Source: Lelliottia jeotgali
GTDB lineage: Bacteria > Pseudomonadota > Gammaproteobacteria > Enterobacterales > Enterobacteriaceae
DNA length: 64,000 nucleotides
Assembly: GCA_002271215.1 (NCBI GenBank)
Contig: CP018628.1
Location: forward strand, 248,001-312,000
Direction: 5' to 3'
Below, piece by piece: positions 9,199-22,811 of the stretch; the first letter of the stretch is position 1; each line of letters opens with the position of its first letter. The position numbers and the translations under genes are program-made. The notes beneath the pieces are model-generated. The model did not search any database. It was given only the letters and a program-made list of their open reading frames with translations, and was not told the origin of the DNA.

Positions 9199-9222
9199 AA
9201 CCACACTTCGGTGTGGTTATTT
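9199..9222 (+). terminator. UUCG-tetraloop hairpin between yjbE and yjbF
   Basis: AACCACAC-TTCG-GTGTGGTT: an 8-bp perfect stem with an extra-stable UUCG loop followed by ATTTC. The weak T-run suggests a partial (attenuating) terminator or mRNA-stabilising stem inside the operon. Confidence 0.65.
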
Positions 9223-9243
9223 CACCCCCTTCGGAGAAGAGTC

Positions 9244-9882
9244 GTGAAGCGACCTGCAATCATTCTGATTTGCCTGCTGTTGCAGGCGTGCTCAGCCACC
9301 ACCAAAGGGCTGGGAAACTCACTGTGGGACAGCGTATTCGGCACGCCCGGCGTGCATCTTACGGATGACGATATCCAGAATATGCCCTACGCCAGCCAGT
9401 ACATGCAGTTAAACGATGGGCCGCAGCTGTTTGTGGTGCTCGCTTTCACCGAAAACGGGCAGCAGAAATGGGTGACGCAGGATCAGGCCACCATCGTGAC
9501 GCAGCACGGGCGCATCGTGAAAACCCTGCTCGGCGGCGACAACCTACTTGAAGTGAACAACCTCGCTGCAGACCCGCTGATCAAACCGAATCAAATCGTC
9601 GACGGCACAAGCTGGACGCGCACGATGGGTTGGACGGAACACAAGCAGGTGCGCTACGCCACGGCGCGGTCCGTTTTCCGCTGGGATGGCACCGACATTG
9701 TCACCGTCGGCAGCGACGAAACGCAGGTGCGTATCCTCGACGAAGAAGTCACAACCGACCAGATGAGCTGGCATAACCGCTTCTGGGTCGATGACGAAGG
9801 GCAGATTCGTCAGTCCCTGCAATACCTTGGCGCGAACTTCTTCCCGGTGAAAGCCACCCTGATCAAGGCGGCGAAATCATGA
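9244..9882 (+). CDS. yjbF: Outer-membrane lipoprotein YjbF (GfcB-like)
   Basis: A 212-residue lipoprotein of the YjbF/GfcB family, linked to exopolysaccharide export. The signal peptide ends in the lipobox LLLQAC near residue 16, so the mature protein begins with a lipidated Cys. The rest is a periplasmic beta-rich domain (DGTSWTRTMGWTEH and GSDETQVRILDEEV are conserved). An in-frame extension upstream exists, but GTG at 9244 fits the E. coli start (MKRPA) and has GGAGAAG about 8 bases before it. The stop overlaps the yjbG ATG by four bases. Confidence 0.93.
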   Translation: MKRPAIILICLLLQACSATTKGLGNSLWDSVFGTPGVHLTDDDIQNMPYASQYMQLNDGPQLFVVLAFTENGQQKWVTQDQATIVTQHGRIVKTLLGGDNLLEVNNLAADPLIKPNQIVDGTSWTRTMGWTEHKQVRYATARSVFRWDGTDIVTVGSDETQVRILDEEVTTDQMSWHNRFWVDDEGQIRQSLQYLGANFFPVKATLIKAAKS

Positions 9883-10616
9883 AAATCATCATTTCTGCTG
9901 CGCTGTTCCTGACGCTTGTCACGCCGATGGCCTGGTCAGCGGGGACCGTGAAGGTCTACACATCTGAGAGCAAGGAACCAAAAACCTTATCCAACGCCGA
10001 ACACTTGATCGATCTGGTCGGGCAACCCCGACTGGCAAACAGCTGGTGGCCGGGGGCGGTGATTAGCGAGCGCCAGGCCAGCGTCGTGGCCGAACAGAAA
10101 CACAAGGCGCTGCTGGCCCGGTTGACGGGGCTGGCAGGGCAAGAAACCGGCGACACGGCGGCGGCTATCAACGCCTTGCGCCAACAGCTTCAGGCGATAG
10201 ACGTCACGGGCCGCCAGCTGGTGAATCTCGATCCGGATAAAGTGCGCGTGGTTGAGAACGGTAATCCGACCCTGGAAGGGGAATACAGCCTGTGGATCGC
10301 GCCGCAGCCGACCACCGTCACGGTGATGGGCCTCGTCAGCAATCCTGGCGAAAAGCCGTTTACGCCGGGGCGTGATTTGGCGAGTTATCTTGATGACCAA
10401 AGCCTGCTGGCGGGCGCTGAACGCAGCTATGCGTGGGTCGTCTATCCCGATGGTCGCACGCAAAAGGCTCCGGTGGCGTACTGGAATAAACGCCATATTG
10501 AGCCGATGCCGGGCAGCGTGATTTTTGTCGGCTTTGCCGATCATTTCTGGACGAAGGCATATGACGGGCTGAACACCGACATCCTTCATTCCCTGACGCA
10601 TCGGATACCGGAATAA
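9879..10616 (+). CDS. yjbG: Capsule/exopolysaccharide biosynthesis protein YjbG (GfcC family)
   Basis: A 245-residue periplasmic protein matching YjbG, a GfcC-like protein. It has a Sec signal peptide (residues ~1-20, ending WSAG). The later part contains a helical region and a soluble-ligand-binding-type fold ([23 protein letters not shown]-type repeats). GfcC relatives act in group 4 capsule secretion alongside Wza-type exporters. Translation is coupled to yjbF (ATGA overlap) and its stop overlaps the yjbH start by one base. Confidence 0.93.
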   Translation: MKIIISAALFLTLVTPMAWSAGTVKVYTSESKEPKTLSNAEHLIDLVGQPRLANSWWPGAVISERQASVVAEQKHKALLARLTGLAGQETGDTAAAINALRQQLQAIDVTGRQLVNLDPDKVRVVENGNPTLEGEYSLWIAPQPTTVTVMGLVSNPGEKPFTPGRDLASYLDDQSLLAGAERSYAWVVYPDGRTQKAPVAYWNKRHIEPMPGSVIFVGFADHFWTKAYDGLNTDILHSLTHRIPE

Positions 10617-12712
10617 TGAAAAGAACTTATCTCTACAGCATGCTGGCGCTTTGCGTCAGCGCCGCCTGCCACGCCGAAACTTTTCCTGCACCCGTTGGGC
10701 CGTCGCAATCAGATTTCGGCGGCGTCGGGCTGATGCAAACTCCCACTGCACGCATGGCGCGCGAGGGGGAAATCAGCCTCAACTACCGCGATAACGATCA
10801 GTATCGCTACTATTCTGCGTCGGTGCAGCTATTCCCGTGGCTCGAAACCACCCTGCGCTACACCGATGTGCGCACCAAACAGTACAGCAGCGTCGAGGCG
10901 TTTTCAGGTAATCAGACTTACAAAGACAAAGCTTTCGACGTCAAACTGCGCCTGTGGGAAGAGAGCTACTGGATGCCGCAAGTCTCCGTCGGGGCGCGCG
11001 ACATCGGCGGTACCGGCTTGTTCGATGCGGAATACATCGTCGCCAACAAAGCCTGGGGACCGTTCGACTTTTCTCTCGGCATGGGCTGGGGCTATCTTGG
11101 CACCAGCGGCAACGTGAAAAACCCGTTCTGCTCGTACAGCGACAAATATTGCTATCGCGATAACAGCTATCAGAAAGCCGGTTCGGTGAATGGCGACCAG
11201 ATGTTCCACGGTCCGGCCTCACTGTTTGGCGGCGTGGAATACCAGACGCCGTGGCAGCCGCTGCGCCTGAAGCTGGAATACGAAGGTAATAACTACACCG
11301 AAGATTTTGCGGGCAAGATCGAACAGAAGAGCAAGTTTAACGTCGGCGCCATTTACCGCGTCACCGATTGGGCCGACGTTAACCTCAGCTACGAGCGCGG
11401 CAACACCTTTATGTTTGGCGTCACGCTGCGCACCAACTTCAACGATATGCGTCCGTCGTATAATGACAATTCACGCCCGGCGTATCGACCGCAGCCGCAG
11501 GACGCGATCATTCAACACTCGGTGGTGGCAAATCAGCTGACGTTGCTGAAATACAACGCGGGCCTGGCCGATCCGAAAATCCAGACCAAAGGTGACACGC
11601 TTTACGTCACGGGCGAGCAGGTGAAATACCGCGATTCCCATGAAGGGATCGAACGGGCAAACCGGATCGTGATGAACGATCTGCCGGACGGGATCCGCAC
11701 GATCCGCGTGACGGAGAATCGTCTGAACATGCCGCAGGTCACGACCGAAACGGATGTCGCCAGCCTGAAACGTCATCTTGAAGGTGAACCGCTGGGGCAC
11801 GAAACGGAGCTGGTGCAAAAACGCATCGAACCGGTGGTGCCGGAAACCACCGAGCAGGGCTGGTATATCGACAAATCACGCTTCGATTTCCATATCGATC
11901 CGATCCTTAACCAGTCGGTCGGCGGGCCAGAAAACTTTTACATGTATCAACTGGGCGTGATGGCGACGGCGGATCTGTGGATGACGGATCACCTCCTGAC
12001 CACCGGCAGCGTGTTTGGCAACATCGCCAATAACTACGACAAATTCAACTACACCAACCCGCCGAGCGACTCGAAGCTGCCGCGTGTGCGTACCCGCGTG
12101 CGTGAATATGTGCAGAACGATGTGTACGTGAACAATATGCAGGCCAACTACTTCCAGTACCTCGGCAACGGCTTCTACGGCCAGGTTTACGGCGGTTATC
12201 TGGAAACCATGTACGGCGGCGCAGGGGCGGAAGTGCTTTATCGCCCGGTTGATAGCAACTGGGCGTTCGGCCTGGATGCCAACTACGTGAAACAGCGCGA
12301 CTGGCGCAGCGCGCAGGACATGATGAAGTTCACCGATTACAGCGTGAAAACCGGCCACCTGACCGCTTACTGGACGCCGTCATTTGCCCAGGACGTGCTG
12401 GTGAAAGCCAGCGTCGGGCAGTATCTGGCGGGCGATAAAGGCGGTACGCTGGAGGTAGCTAAACGCTTTGACAGCGGCGTGGTGGTGGGCGGTTACGCGA
12501 CCATTACCAACGTCTCGCCGGACGAGTACGGGGAAGGGGATTTCACCAAAGGGGTGTACGTGTCGATTCCGCTGGATCTGTTCTCGTCAGGCCCGACCCG
12601 CAGCCGCGCGGCGATCGGCTGGACGCCGCTGACGCGCGACGGCGGGCAGCAGCTTGGACGTAAATTCCAGCTGTATAATATGACCAGCGATCGGTCGGTT
12701 AACTTCCGCTAA
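10616..12712 (+). CDS. yjbH: Outer-membrane beta-barrel YjbH (GfcD family)
   Basis: A 698-residue exported protein, last gene of yjbEFGH. It has a signal peptide of ~20 residues (ending CHAE). The family-defining segment [20 protein letters not shown] lies just after the signal. Long stretches of alternating aromatic/polar residues form many beta-strands, as expected for an outer-membrane barrel with GfcD/YmcA similarity. The likely role is polysaccharide transit across the outer membrane; this is inferred from the family. The length is that of E. coli YjbH. A REP and other palindromes follow the stop. Confidence 0.94.
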   Translation: MKRTYLYSMLALCVSAACHAETFPAPVGPSQSDFGGVGLMQTPTARMAREGEISLNYRDNDQYRYYSASVQLFPWLETTLRYTDVRTKQYSSVEAFSGNQTYKDKAFDVKLRLWEESYWMPQVSVGARDIGGTGLFDAEYIVANKAWGPFDFSLGMGWGYLGTSGNVKNPFCSYSDKYCYRDNSYQKAGSVNGDQMFHGPASLFGGVEYQTPWQPLRLKLEYEGNNYTEDFAGKIEQKSKFNVGAIYRVTDWADVNLSYERGNTFMFGVTLRTNFNDMRPSYNDNSRPAYRPQPQDAIIQHSVVANQLTLLKYNAGLADPKIQTKGDTLYVTGEQVKYRDSHEGIERANRIVMNDLPDGIRTIRVTENRLNMPQVTTETDVASLKRHLEGEPLGHETELVQKRIEPVVPETTEQGWYIDKSRFDFHIDPILNQSVGGPENFYMYQLGVMATADLWMTDHLLTTGSVFGNIANNYDKFNYTNPPSDSKLPRVRTRVREYVQNDVYVNNMQANYFQYLGNGFYGQVYGGYLETMYGGAGAEVLYRPVDSNWAFGLDANYVKQRDWRSAQDMMKFTDYSVKTGHLTAYWTPSFAQDVLVKASVGQYLAGDKGGTLEVAKRFDSGVVVGGYATITNVSPDEYGEGDFTKGVYVSIPLDLFSSGPTRSRAAIGWTPLTRDGGQQLGRKFQLYNMTSDRSVNFR

Positions 12713-12720
12713 GGCTGTTT

Positions 12721-12868
12721 TTCCGGATGGCGCTGCGCTTATCCGGCCTACAAAACCGGCATGTTCCCCTCACCCCGACCCTCTCCCCAAAGGGGGCGAG
12801 GGGGAAAGACCGCATCGTGCGACCTATAGCCTGCACCGAACGGCCCCTTCTCCCTTTGGGAGAGGGGA
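12721..12868. repeat. REP plus CCCTCACCCC-type palindromic repeats
   Basis: A REP-like unit (TTCCGGATGGCGCTGCGC...ATCCGGCC, 12721-12748) is followed by a CCCTCACCCC-ACCCTCTCCCC / GGGGGCGAGGGGG palindrome (~12766-12804) and a separate CCCCTTCTCCC / GGGAGAGGGG hairpin (12844-12867). The same CCCTCACCCC/CTCTCCC family recurs at 15952-16035 and 22861-22893. Confidence 0.75.
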
Positions 12869-12965
12869 GATTCCTCTGGTTTGCATAAAACATAAACAAA
12901 AAATATAGATCTCCGTCACATTTTTGCGTTATACAGGAACTTCGCTCCAGAGAATGAGGTGCTGT

Positions 12966-13376
12966 ATGACATCCCTGACTCGCCCGCGCGTTGAGTTTAT
13001 CTCAATGGTTCTCCAGACCGTGCTAAGCCTCGGCCTGCTGAGCCTCGGCCTGATACTGGTCGTCTTTCTCGGCAAAGAGACGGTGCATCTGGCGGATGTG
13101 CTGTTCGCCCCTGAACAAACCAGCAAATATGAGCTGGTTGAAGGACTGGTGGTCTACTTTCTCTACTTCGAATTTATCGCCCTGATTGTGAAATACTTTC
13201 AATCCGGCTTTCATTTCCCGCTGCGTTACTTTGTCTATATTGGCATCACCGCGATTGTGCGGCTGATCATCGTCGATCATAAGTCTCCTCTCGACGTACT
13301 GATCTACTCGGCGGCGATCCTGCTGTTGGTCATTACCCTCTGGCTATGCAACTCTAAACGGCTGAAACGCGAATAA
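12966..13376 (+). CDS. psiE: Phosphate-starvation-inducible protein PsiE
   Basis: A 136-residue inner-membrane protein with four hydrophobic segments, nearly identical to E. coli PsiE. The region from [20 protein letters not shown] to the C-terminal [11 protein letters not shown] is essentially invariant. In E. coli it is induced by phosphate starvation; the molecular function is unknown. A longer reading from 12924 exists, but ATG 12966 gives the known MTSL start and follows GAGGTG. It faces the mal operon and its last codons overlap the U-run of the mal terminator on the other strand. Confidence 0.95.
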   Translation: MTSLTRPRVEFISMVLQTVLSLGLLSLGLILVVFLGKETVHLADVLFAPEQTSKYELVEGLVVYFLYFEFIALIVKYFQSGFHFPLRYFVYIGITAIVRLIIVDHKSPLDVLIYSAAILLLVITLWLCNSKRLKRE

Positions 13377-13400
13377 AAAAATGGCGCTCCGGGGAGCGCC
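13373..13400 (-). terminator. Rho-independent terminator of malEFG
   Basis: Read leftward: GGCGCTCC-CC-GGAGCGCC followed by ATTTTTTTATT. It lies about 75 bases after the malG stop and overlaps the end of psiE. Confidence 0.8.
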
Positions 13401-13473
13401 AAACAACAGTCACAAGTTAGGGTCAATACATTACGTCAAAGTTGAGGGTTGCAGTGGCATAACACGATGAAAC

Positions 13474-14364
13474 TTAACCTTTCACACCGCCCGCCGTGAG
13501 GCCGTTGACCAGCCAGCGCTGAGCCAGCAGGAATACCACGGTGATCGGGATAGCAGAGAGTACAGCGGCTGCAGCAAAGTCGCCCCACAGGTAGTTTTGC
13601 GGGTTGAGGTATTGCTGCATACCCACGGCCAGCGTGTAGCTATTCACATCACGCAACAGCAGCGACGCGACCGGCACTTCGGTAATGGCCGCGATGAACG
13701 ACAGAATAAACACCACCGCCAGAATTGGCACCGACAGCGGCAACAGCACCAGGCGGAAGGCCTGCCACGGCGTTGCCCCATCCAGCGCCGCCGCTTCTTC
13801 AAGCGACCCGTCGATGGTTTCGAAATAGCCCTTAATCGTCCAGACGTGAAGCGCGATCCCGCCCATGTAGGCAAAAATCACCCCGCCGTGGGTGTTGAGA
13901 CCGATAAACGGCACGTACTGGCCGAGACGGTCAAACAACGCGTACAACGCCACAAGCGACAGCACCGCCGGGAACATTTGGAAAATCAGCATGCTTTTCA
14001 GCAGCGTGGCTTTGCCAGGGAAGCGCATACGGGCAAAGGCGTAAGCGCAGGTGGTGGAGAGCGCCACAATCCCGATAGCGGTAATTCCGGCCACTTTGAT
14101 GGAGTTCCACAGCCACAGCAGCACCGGGAACGGCGGCGGCGTCACGCGACCATCGGCGTGCTCGACGCTAAAGCCAAGCGCCAGCTTCCAGTGCTCCCAG
14201 GAGATTTGCTCCGGGATCAGGCTGCCGGTCGCAAAGTTACCTTCACGCAGGGAAATCGCGATCACCATCAGCAGCGGGAACATGATGGCGGCGATAAAAA
14301 TCAGCAGCCCTAAGTGCGTCACCAGGAGGCGCAGTTTCTGAGATTTGGGTTGTACCATAGCCAT
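13474..14364 (-). CDS. malG: Maltose/maltodextrin ABC transporter permease MalG
   Basis: A 296-residue inner-membrane permease, partner of MalF in the MalFGK2 importer. It has six hydrophobic helices. The cytoplasmic EAA loop that docks on MalK is visible as [21 protein letters not shown] (~residues 190-210). The N-terminus [10 protein letters not shown] and C-terminus [10 protein letters not shown] match E. coli MalG. It is the third gene of malEFG, 14 bases after malF, and is followed by a terminator. Confidence 0.98.
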   Translation of the reverse strand: MAMVQPKSQKLRLLVTHLGLLIFIAAIMFPLLMVIAISLREGNFATGSLIPEQISWEHWKLALGFSVEHADGRVTPPPFPVLLWLWNSIKVAGITAIGIVALSTTCAYAFARMRFPGKATLLKSMLIFQMFPAVLSLVALYALFDRLGQYVPFIGLNTHGGVIFAYMGGIALHVWTIKGYFETIDGSLEEAAALDGATPWQAFRLVLLPLSVPILAVVFILSFIAAITEVPVASLLLRDVNSYTLAVGMQQYLNPQNYLWGDFAAAAVLSAIPITVVFLLAQRWLVNGLTAGGVKG

Positions 14365-14378
14365 AATGAGTGCCCTCC

Positions 14379-15923
14379 TTAGTCAAATTTCATTCGTGTG
14401 GCTTTCAGGTTCACAATCGCCAGCGCGCCGACCAGCAGGAAGATCAGGGTGGCAATTGCGGCCGCCAGCCCGAAGTCCTGCCCGCCGCCGCCTTCGAAGG
14501 CGATGCGGTAGGTGTAGCTCACTAACAGGTCGGTATAGCCGGCTGGCGTGGTAGTGCCGAGCCGGTCCGGGCTACCGTTGGTCAGCAGCTGAATCAGCAC
14601 GAAGTTATTAAAGTTAAAGGCAAAGCTAGCGATCATCAGCGGCGTCAGCGGCTTGATCAGCAGCGGGAGCGTAATCTTAAAGAAGTTCTGCATCGGGCCT
14701 GCACCGTCCATCGCCGACGCTTCGTACAGATCGTCCGGAATCGCTTTCAGCAGGCCCATGCACAGGATCATCATGTACGGATACCCGAGCCAGGTATTGA
14801 CGATGATAATCATACTGCGGGCGGTCGTTGGGTCGCTGAACCAGGCCGGTTTGATGCCAAACAGCGCGCCCAGCATCATGTTGATTTCACCGAAGCTCTG
14901 GTTGAACAGCCCTTTGAAAATCAGAATCGAGATAAACGACGGCACGGCGTACGGCAGAATCAGCAGCACGCGGTAAATGGCTTTGCCCTTCAGCGATTCC
15001 CACTGCACTACGCAGGCCAGAATCATGCCGACTGCCACGGTTAAAATCACCGTCAGCACCGAGAACACCACCGTCCAGACGAAGATCGCGAAGAACGGTT
15101 TCTGAATGCCTTCGTCGGTGAAGACGCGAGTAAAGTTGTCCCAGCCGATGGTGACCGTATAGCCTGGGCTGAGTTTGTCATCGCCCCATTTGCCGTCCGC
15201 GTTCACGGACTGGTAGAAACCGATCTCGTTGTTTGGACGGTATTTCACGCCGCTCTGATTGTTGGTGAGCGTACCGTCATCGGCTTTGGTATAAAGCGGC
15301 TGCGTACCGGAGAACTGGCGCAGGGAGCTCATGGTCACTTTGCTTTCATCCGGCAGAACCGCGGTCAGCTGGGTAAGCGCCTGGCGGTTCTGGGTGATGA
15401 TGCGCAGATTCGCGCGCTCGCCTTCCGGCAGGGCGCTTGCTTCTTTCAGGGTCAGCTTCTGCTCGCCGCCAAATTTAAAGGCGTCGGAGACATAATTTTT
15501 ACCGGTCCCTTCGTCCGTCAGGGCCAGTTTCCACTCGTTGCCCGCCGGGTATAAGCCAAAGTTAAAGGTCTTTCCGGCCTGATAAGAACGGTCCATCAAT
15601 ACCTGTTCGGCGCGTTCCTGCGCGAGCTGGTTGGTGCTGCTGTAGTTGGTGAAAGCGATAGCGATGGTACAAATTAGCGGGAACAGGACGAACAGCCCCA
15701 TCCCGGCCACGCCCGGATAGACATAGCGCCAGGCATAGGCTTTACGATTGGCGAAAATATACAGGCCAACAGAGCTTAAAATCAGCGTCATGATGGCGAA
15801 CAGGTACTCCCCCTGCACATACATTAAAACAACAAGGTATCCCACCAGTAAGCCCAGCAGACCAATCACTGACCATTTCAGCGTGTCGCTTTGCCACCAG
15901 TGTTTCTTTTTAATGATATCCAT
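14379..15923 (-). CDS. malF: Maltose/maltodextrin ABC transporter permease MalF
   Basis: A 514-residue inner-membrane permease. It has eight membrane segments, with the large periplasmic P2 domain (residues ~95-275) that contacts MalE. The EAA motif is at [21 protein letters not shown] (~400-420). Length and sequence are those of E. coli MalF. It is separated from malE by ~120 bases that contain a palindromic repeat, so less malF than malE mRNA is expected. Confidence 0.98.
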   Translation of the reverse strand: MDIIKKKHWWQSDTLKWSVIGLLGLLVGYLVVLMYVQGEYLFAIMTLILSSVGLYIFANRKAYAWRYVYPGVAGMGLFVLFPLICTIAIAFTNYSSTNQLAQERAEQVLMDRSYQAGKTFNFGLYPAGNEWKLALTDEGTGKNYVSDAFKFGGEQKLTLKEASALPEGERANLRIITQNRQALTQLTAVLPDESKVTMSSLRQFSGTQPLYTKADDGTLTNNQSGVKYRPNNEIGFYQSVNADGKWGDDKLSPGYTVTIGWDNFTRVFTDEGIQKPFFAIFVWTVVFSVLTVILTVAVGMILACVVQWESLKGKAIYRVLLILPYAVPSFISILIFKGLFNQSFGEINMMLGALFGIKPAWFSDPTTARSMIIIVNTWLGYPYMMILCMGLLKAIPDDLYEASAMDGAGPMQNFFKITLPLLIKPLTPLMIASFAFNFNNFVLIQLLTNGSPDRLGTTTPAGYTDLLVSYTYRIAFEGGGGQDFGLAAAIATLIFLLVGALAIVNLKATRMKFD

Positions 15924-15951
15924 GGGGAATCTTCCTCAACAGCAATTAAAC

Positions 15952-16035
15952 AACCCTCACCCCAACCCTCTCTCTGAGGGAGAGGGGGCGGTTTCTCCTT
16001 CTCCTTTGAGGGAGAAGGCCGGGATGAGGGGGTTA
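15952..16035. repeat. CCCTCACCCC-type palindromic repeat between malE and malF
   Basis: ACCCTCACCCCAACCCTCTC / GAGGGAGAGGGGG, then CCTTCTCC-TTTGA-GGGAGAAGG and closing GGGATGAGGGGGT. This is a nested stem-loop of about 84 bases in the intergenic region of the operon. In E. coli the same place holds REP sequences that stabilise malE mRNA; here a different repeat family occupies it. Confidence 0.8.
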
Positions 16036-16044
16036 CAACACGTC

Positions 16045-17604
<1,560 letters not shown>

Positions 17605-18714
17605 ATGGCGAGCGTACAGCTGCGGAATGTAACGAAAGCCTGGGGCGACGTAGTGGTGTCTAAAGACATCAATCTCGACATCCACGAAGGTGAATTCGTG
17701 GTGTTTGTGGGCCCATCAGGCTGCGGTAAGTCAACACTGCTGCGTATGATTGCTGGACTTGAAACTATCACCAGTGGCGATCTGTTTATTGGTGAAACCC
17801 GCATGAACGATATCCCGCCCGCCGAACGCGGTGTCGGTATGGTCTTCCAGTCCTATGCGCTCTATCCCCATCTTAATGTTGCTGAAAACATGTCCTTTGG
17901 CCTGAAGCTGGCCGGTGCGAAAAAAGAGGTGATCAATCAGCGCGTCACTCAGGTGGCGGAAGTACTGCAGCTGGCACACCTGCTGGAACGTAAACCGAAA
18001 GCACTCTCCGGTGGACAGCGTCAGCGCGTGGCGATTGGCCGTACGCTGGTGGCGGAACCGCGCGTGTTCCTGCTCGATGAACCCCTTTCTAACCTGGACG
18101 CTGCCCTGCGCGTTCAGATGCGCATTGAAATCTCCCGTCTGCACAAACGCCTTGGCCGCACGATGGTCTACGTCACCCACGATCAGGTCGAAGCGATGAC
18201 GCTGGCCGACAAAATCGTGGTGCTGGACGCCGGTCGCGTCGCGCAGGTGGGGAAACCGCTGGAGCTGTATCACTACCCGGCAGACCGTTTCGTTGCGGGC
18301 TTTATTGGCTCGCCGAAGATGAACTTCCTGCCGGTCAAAGTGACCGCAACGGCTATCGAACAGGTACAGGTGGAACTGCCGAACCGTCAGCAGATTTGGC
18401 TGCCAGTGGACAGCGCTAACGTACAGGTCGGGGCAAACATGTCCCTGGGTATTCGCCCTGAACATTTACTACCAAGTCAGATCGCCGATGTGACGCTGGA
18501 AGGTGAAGTGCAGGTCGTCGAGCAACTTGGTCACGAAACACAGATTCATATCCAGATCCCCGCCATCCGTCAGAACCTGGTTTACCGCCAGAACGACGTG
18601 GTGTTGGTAGAAGAGGGTGCCACATTCGCTATCGGTTTGCCGCCAGAGCGTTGCCATCTGTTCCGAGAGGATGGCACTGCATGTCGTCGGCTGCATAAAG
18701 AGCCAGGCGTTTAA
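17605..18714 (+). CDS. malK: Maltose/maltodextrin ABC transporter ATP-binding protein
   Basis: A 369-residue ATPase of MalFGK2. The nucleotide-binding domain has Walker [10 protein letters not shown] (~residues 36-44), Q-loop [10 protein letters not shown], signature [15 protein letters not shown] (~134-148), Walker [13 protein letters not shown] and the switch His in [10 protein letters not shown]. The C-terminal ~135 residues form the regulatory OB-type domain that binds MalT and unphosphorylated EIIAGlc. The first gene of malK-lamB-malM, preceded by GAGGGAGAAGG. Confidence 0.98.
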   Translation: MASVQLRNVTKAWGDVVVSKDINLDIHEGEFVVFVGPSGCGKSTLLRMIAGLETITSGDLFIGETRMNDIPPAERGVGMVFQSYALYPHLNVAENMSFGLKLAGAKKEVINQRVTQVAEVLQLAHLLERKPKALSGGQRQRVAIGRTLVAEPRVFLLDEPLSNLDAALRVQMRIEISRLHKRLGRTMVYVTHDQVEAMTLADKIVVLDAGRVAQVGKPLELYHYPADRFVAGFIGSPKMNFLPVKVTATAIEQVQVELPNRQQIWLPVDSANVQVGANMSLGIRPEHLLPSQIADVTLEGEVQVVEQLGHETQIHIQIPAIRQNLVYRQNDVVLVEEGATFAIGLPPERCHLFREDGTACRRLHKEPGV

Positions 18715-18736
18715 GCATTCCAACAAAACTACACAA

Positions 18737-18773
18737 ACCATTCGAGCTGCATCGAAGAGGCAGTCCGAATGGT
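18737..18773 (+). promoter_or_regulatory. Stem-loop between malK and lamB
   Basis: ACCATTCG...CGAATGGT (18737-18744 / 18766-18773) with an inner CTGC/GCAG pair and no T-run. It is an intercistronic hairpin that may stabilise the lamB-malM part of the transcript. Confidence 0.5.
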
Positions 18774-18775
18774 GA

Positions 18776-20164
<1,389 letters not shown>

Positions 20165-20197
20165 TCCGCAGTTAATCTCACGTAATGGCTAAACAAA

Positions 20198-20222
20198 GGA
20201 GGGGCGCAAGCCCCTCTGATTT
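20198..20222 (+). terminator. Hairpin between lamB and malM
   Basis: GAGGGGC-GCAA-GCCCCTC stem followed by TGATTT. It is probably a partial terminator or RNA-stability element that lowers malM relative to lamB. Confidence 0.6.
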
Positions 20223-20278
20223 AAGCGTTGCGCGCTATTGCCTGGCCACCGCACCGCTCGATATCTGAGGTGATAAAA

Positions 20279-21241
20279 ATGAAAATGAACAAAAGTCTCG
20301 TCGCCCTCTGCCTTTCCGCTGGCCTGCTGGCAAGCGTACCGGCAGTCAGTTTTGCCGATGTCAATTTCGTACCGCAGAACACCACGGCGGCTCCCGCCAT
20401 CCCGGCTTCTGCGCTGCAACAGCTGGTCTGGACCCCTGTCGACCAGTCTAAAACTCAAAGCACCGATCTTTCTGCCAGCGGCCAGCAGCTGAATGTCCCG
20501 GGTATTTCCGGCCCGGTCGCGGCCTGGAGCATTCCGGCGAACATTGGTGAGCTGAACCTGACGCTGACCAGTATCGTCGACAAACAAACGAACGTCTTCG
20601 CGCCGAACGTGCTGATTCTGGATCAGAACATGACGCCATCGGCGTTCTTCCCGAGCAGCTATTTCACCTATCAGGAACCGGGCGTGATGAGTGCCGACCG
20701 TCTTGAAGGGGTGATGCGCCTGACGCCTGCGCTGGGTCAGCAGAAAATTTATGTGCTGGTCTTCACCACGCCACAGGATCTCGCCCAGACCACCACACTG
20801 GTTGATCCGGCTAAAGCCTACGCCAAAGGCACGGGCAATGCGGTTCCGGACATTCCAGATCCAAAAGCGCGCCACACCACCGACGGTACGCTGAAACTGA
20901 AAGTGAGCACATCTTCAGCGTCCAGCGTGCTGGTCGGCCCACTGTTTGGCTCGTCCGGCCCTGGCCCTGTGACCGTGGGTAACACCGCTGCACCGGCTCC
21001 GGTTTATGCAGCCCCTGTCGCCGCTGCACCAGCCGCTGCCGCTCCGGCACCAGCCCCAGCTCCGGCGAAGAAAGCAGAGCCGATGCTGAATGACACCGAA
21101 AGTTACTTCAATCGCGCCATCAAAGAGGCAGTTGATCGCGGCGATGTGGATAAAGCGCTGAAGCTGCTTGATGAAGCTGAGCGTTTAGGTTCGACCACTG
21201 CCCGTTCCACCTTTATCAGCAGTGTAAAAGGCAAGGGGTGA
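20279..21241 (+). CDS. malM: Maltose operon periplasmic protein MalM
   Basis: A 320-residue periplasmic protein of unknown biochemical role, last gene of malK-lamB-malM. The signal peptide is residues ~1-26 (ending VSFA-DV). The core DQNMTPSAFFPSSYFTYQEP and LEGVMRLTPALGQQKIYVL segments are nearly identical to E. coli. An Ala/Pro-rich linker (~residues 244-276, repeated AP/AAPA units) is about 14 residues longer than in E. coli MalM and joins a conserved C-terminal helical domain (DTESYFNRAIKEAVDRGDVD). ATG 20279 is preferred over an upstream in-frame start since GAGGTG precedes it and it gives the signal peptide. Confidence 0.95.
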   Translation: MKMNKSLVALCLSAGLLASVPAVSFADVNFVPQNTTAAPAIPASALQQLVWTPVDQSKTQSTDLSASGQQLNVPGISGPVAAWSIPANIGELNLTLTSIVDKQTNVFAPNVLILDQNMTPSAFFPSSYFTYQEPGVMSADRLEGVMRLTPALGQQKIYVLVFTTPQDLAQTTTLVDPAKAYAKGTGNAVPDIPDPKARHTTDGTLKLKVSTSSASSVLVGPLFGSSGPGPVTVGNTAAPAPVYAAPVAAAPAAAAPAPAPAPAKKAEPMLNDTESYFNRAIKEAVDRGDVDKALKLLDEAERLGSTTARSTFISSVKGKG

Positions 21242-21276
21242 CCGTCTCCCCGCAGTGCTGATTTTGTCTGTAGTTT

Positions 21277-21305
21277 AGTGCGCCTGAGTGGGCGCACTTT
21301 TTTTT
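21277..21305 (+). terminator. Rho-independent terminator of malK-lamB-malM
   Basis: AGTGCGCC / GGCGCACT stem, TGAGTG loop, then a run of eight Ts. Confidence 0.9.
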
Positions 21306-21422
21306 GTGCTCTCTGGGCTGTTGCGCCCCTGTTGCGATAATGTTCGCTAAACCTCGTTTGAGCGCCCCCAATCTGCTTTTCTGCGATACAATAGCCAGAC
21401 GTTATGTAACGGAGAGTCTGGC

Positions 21423-21920
21423 ATGTCACACCCTGCGCTAACGCAACTGCGTGCGCTGCGTTATTTTGAACACATACCCGCGCTTGACCCGGAGCAATTG
21501 GACTGGTTGCTGCTGGAAGATTCCATGACGAAACGCTTTGAGCAGCAGGGTAAAAAAGTCACGGTAACGCTGATTCAGGAAGGATTTGTCTCGCCTGATG
21601 CAGTGGCCAGTGAGCTGTCGTTGCTGCCGAAAGAAGCGCGCTACTGGCTACGTGAAATTTTACTCTGCGCAGACGGTGAGCCCTGGCTTGCTGGTCGTAC
21701 CGTGGTCCCTGAATCCACACTGTGTGGCCCGGAACTGGCGCTGCAAGAGCTGGGCACTGTCCCACTGGGACGTTATCTTTTTACGTCGTCAGAGCTGACC
21801 CGAGATTTTATTGAAATTGGTCGCGATGCAGACCTGTGGGGACGCCGTTCCCGCCTGCGCTTAAGCGGCAAGCCGCTCATGCTGACAGAACTCTTTTTGC
21901 CTGCATCGCCGTTGTACTAA
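21423..21920 (+). CDS. ubiC: Chorismate pyruvate-lyase
   Basis: A 165-residue cytoplasmic enzyme that splits chorismate into 4-hydroxybenzoate and pyruvate, the entry to ubiquinone. Conserved residues around the active site are visible ([20 protein letters not shown] with the ligand-binding Arg, and [16 protein letters not shown]). The length equals E. coli UbiC. ACGGAGAG precedes the ATG. It is followed after 12 bases by ubiA, the next enzyme of the pathway, so the two form an operon. Confidence 0.97.
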   Translation: MSHPALTQLRALRYFEHIPALDPEQLDWLLLEDSMTKRFEQQGKKVTVTLIQEGFVSPDAVASELSLLPKEARYWLREILLCADGEPWLAGRTVVPESTLCGPELALQELGTVPLGRYLFTSSELTRDFIEIGRDADLWGRRSRLRLSGKPLMLTELFLPASPLY

Positions 21921-21932
21921 GAGGATTTGAAA

Positions 21933-22802
21933 ATGGAGTGGAGTCTGACGCAGGATAAGCTGCTGGCATTTCACCGCTTGATGCGTACTGATAAACCCAT
22001 CGGCACCTTTTTGTTGCTGTGGCCGACGCTGTGGGCGCTGTGGGTCGCCACGCCTGGATTACCGCCTTTATGGATACTGGCGGTATTCGTAGCCGGTGTT
22101 TGGTTGATGCGCGCGGCGGGTTGCGTGGTCAATGACTATGCCGACCGTAAGTTTGACGGCCATGTCAAACGCACCGCCAATCGCCCAATGCCAAGCGGTC
22201 AGGTATCGGAAAAAGAGGCCCGTACCCTGTTTGTGGTGCTGGTATTACTCGCTTTCCTGCTGGTCTTAACGCTTAACACCATGACGATTTTGCTCTCGGT
22301 GGCGGCACTGGCGCTGGCGTGGGTTTATCCGTTTATGAAACGCTACACCCATCTGCCGCAGGTGGTGCTGGGCGCGGCTTTTGGCTGGTCGATTCCGATG
22401 GCGTTCGCCGCTGTCAGTGAATCTGTACCCTTAAGCTGCTGGCTAATGTTCCTCGCCAACATCCTTTGGGCGGTGGCGTATGACACCCAGTATGCGATGG
22501 TCGACCGCGATGACGATTTGAAAATCGGCATCAAATCGACGGCGATTCTGTTTGGCCGCCAGGACAAGCTGATCATCGGGATATTGCAGGTTGCCGTATT
22601 AGGTCTGATGGTGCTGATTGGTTATCTGAATGCCCTGAACTGGGAGTTTTACTGGTCGGTGCTGGTGGCGGGAATGTTGTTTGCGTATCAGCAAAAGCTG
22701 ATTGCGAACCGCGATCGCGATGCCTGTTTCAAAGCGTTTTTGAATAATAACTACGTCGGCCTGGTGCTGTTTTTGGGGCTGGCGATGAGTTACTGGTCTT
22801 AA
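21933..22802 (+). CDS. ubiA: 4-hydroxybenzoate octaprenyltransferase
   Basis: A 289-residue integral membrane prenyltransferase that attaches the octaprenyl tail to 4-hydroxybenzoate. Both Mg/diphosphate-binding motifs are intact: [19 protein letters not shown] (~residues 67-85) and [19 protein letters not shown] (~190-208). There are about nine hydrophobic helices. The in-frame TTG at 21927 is rejected in favour of ATG 21933, which gives the E. coli start MEWSLTQ and lies eight bases after GAGG. It converges on plsB across a repeat region. Confidence 0.97.
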   Translation: MEWSLTQDKLLAFHRLMRTDKPIGTFLLLWPTLWALWVATPGLPPLWILAVFVAGVWLMRAAGCVVNDYADRKFDGHVKRTANRPMPSGQVSEKEARTLFVVLVLLAFLLVLTLNTMTILLSVAALALAWVYPFMKRYTHLPQVVLGAAFGWSIPMAFAAVSESVPLSCWLMFLANILWAVAYDTQYAMVDRDDDLKIGIKSTAILFGRQDKLIIGILQVAVLGLMVLIGYLNALNWEFYWSVLVAGMLFAYQQKLIANRDRDACFKAFLNNNYVGLVLFLGLAMSYWS

Positions 22803-22811
22803 TGACGGCGT

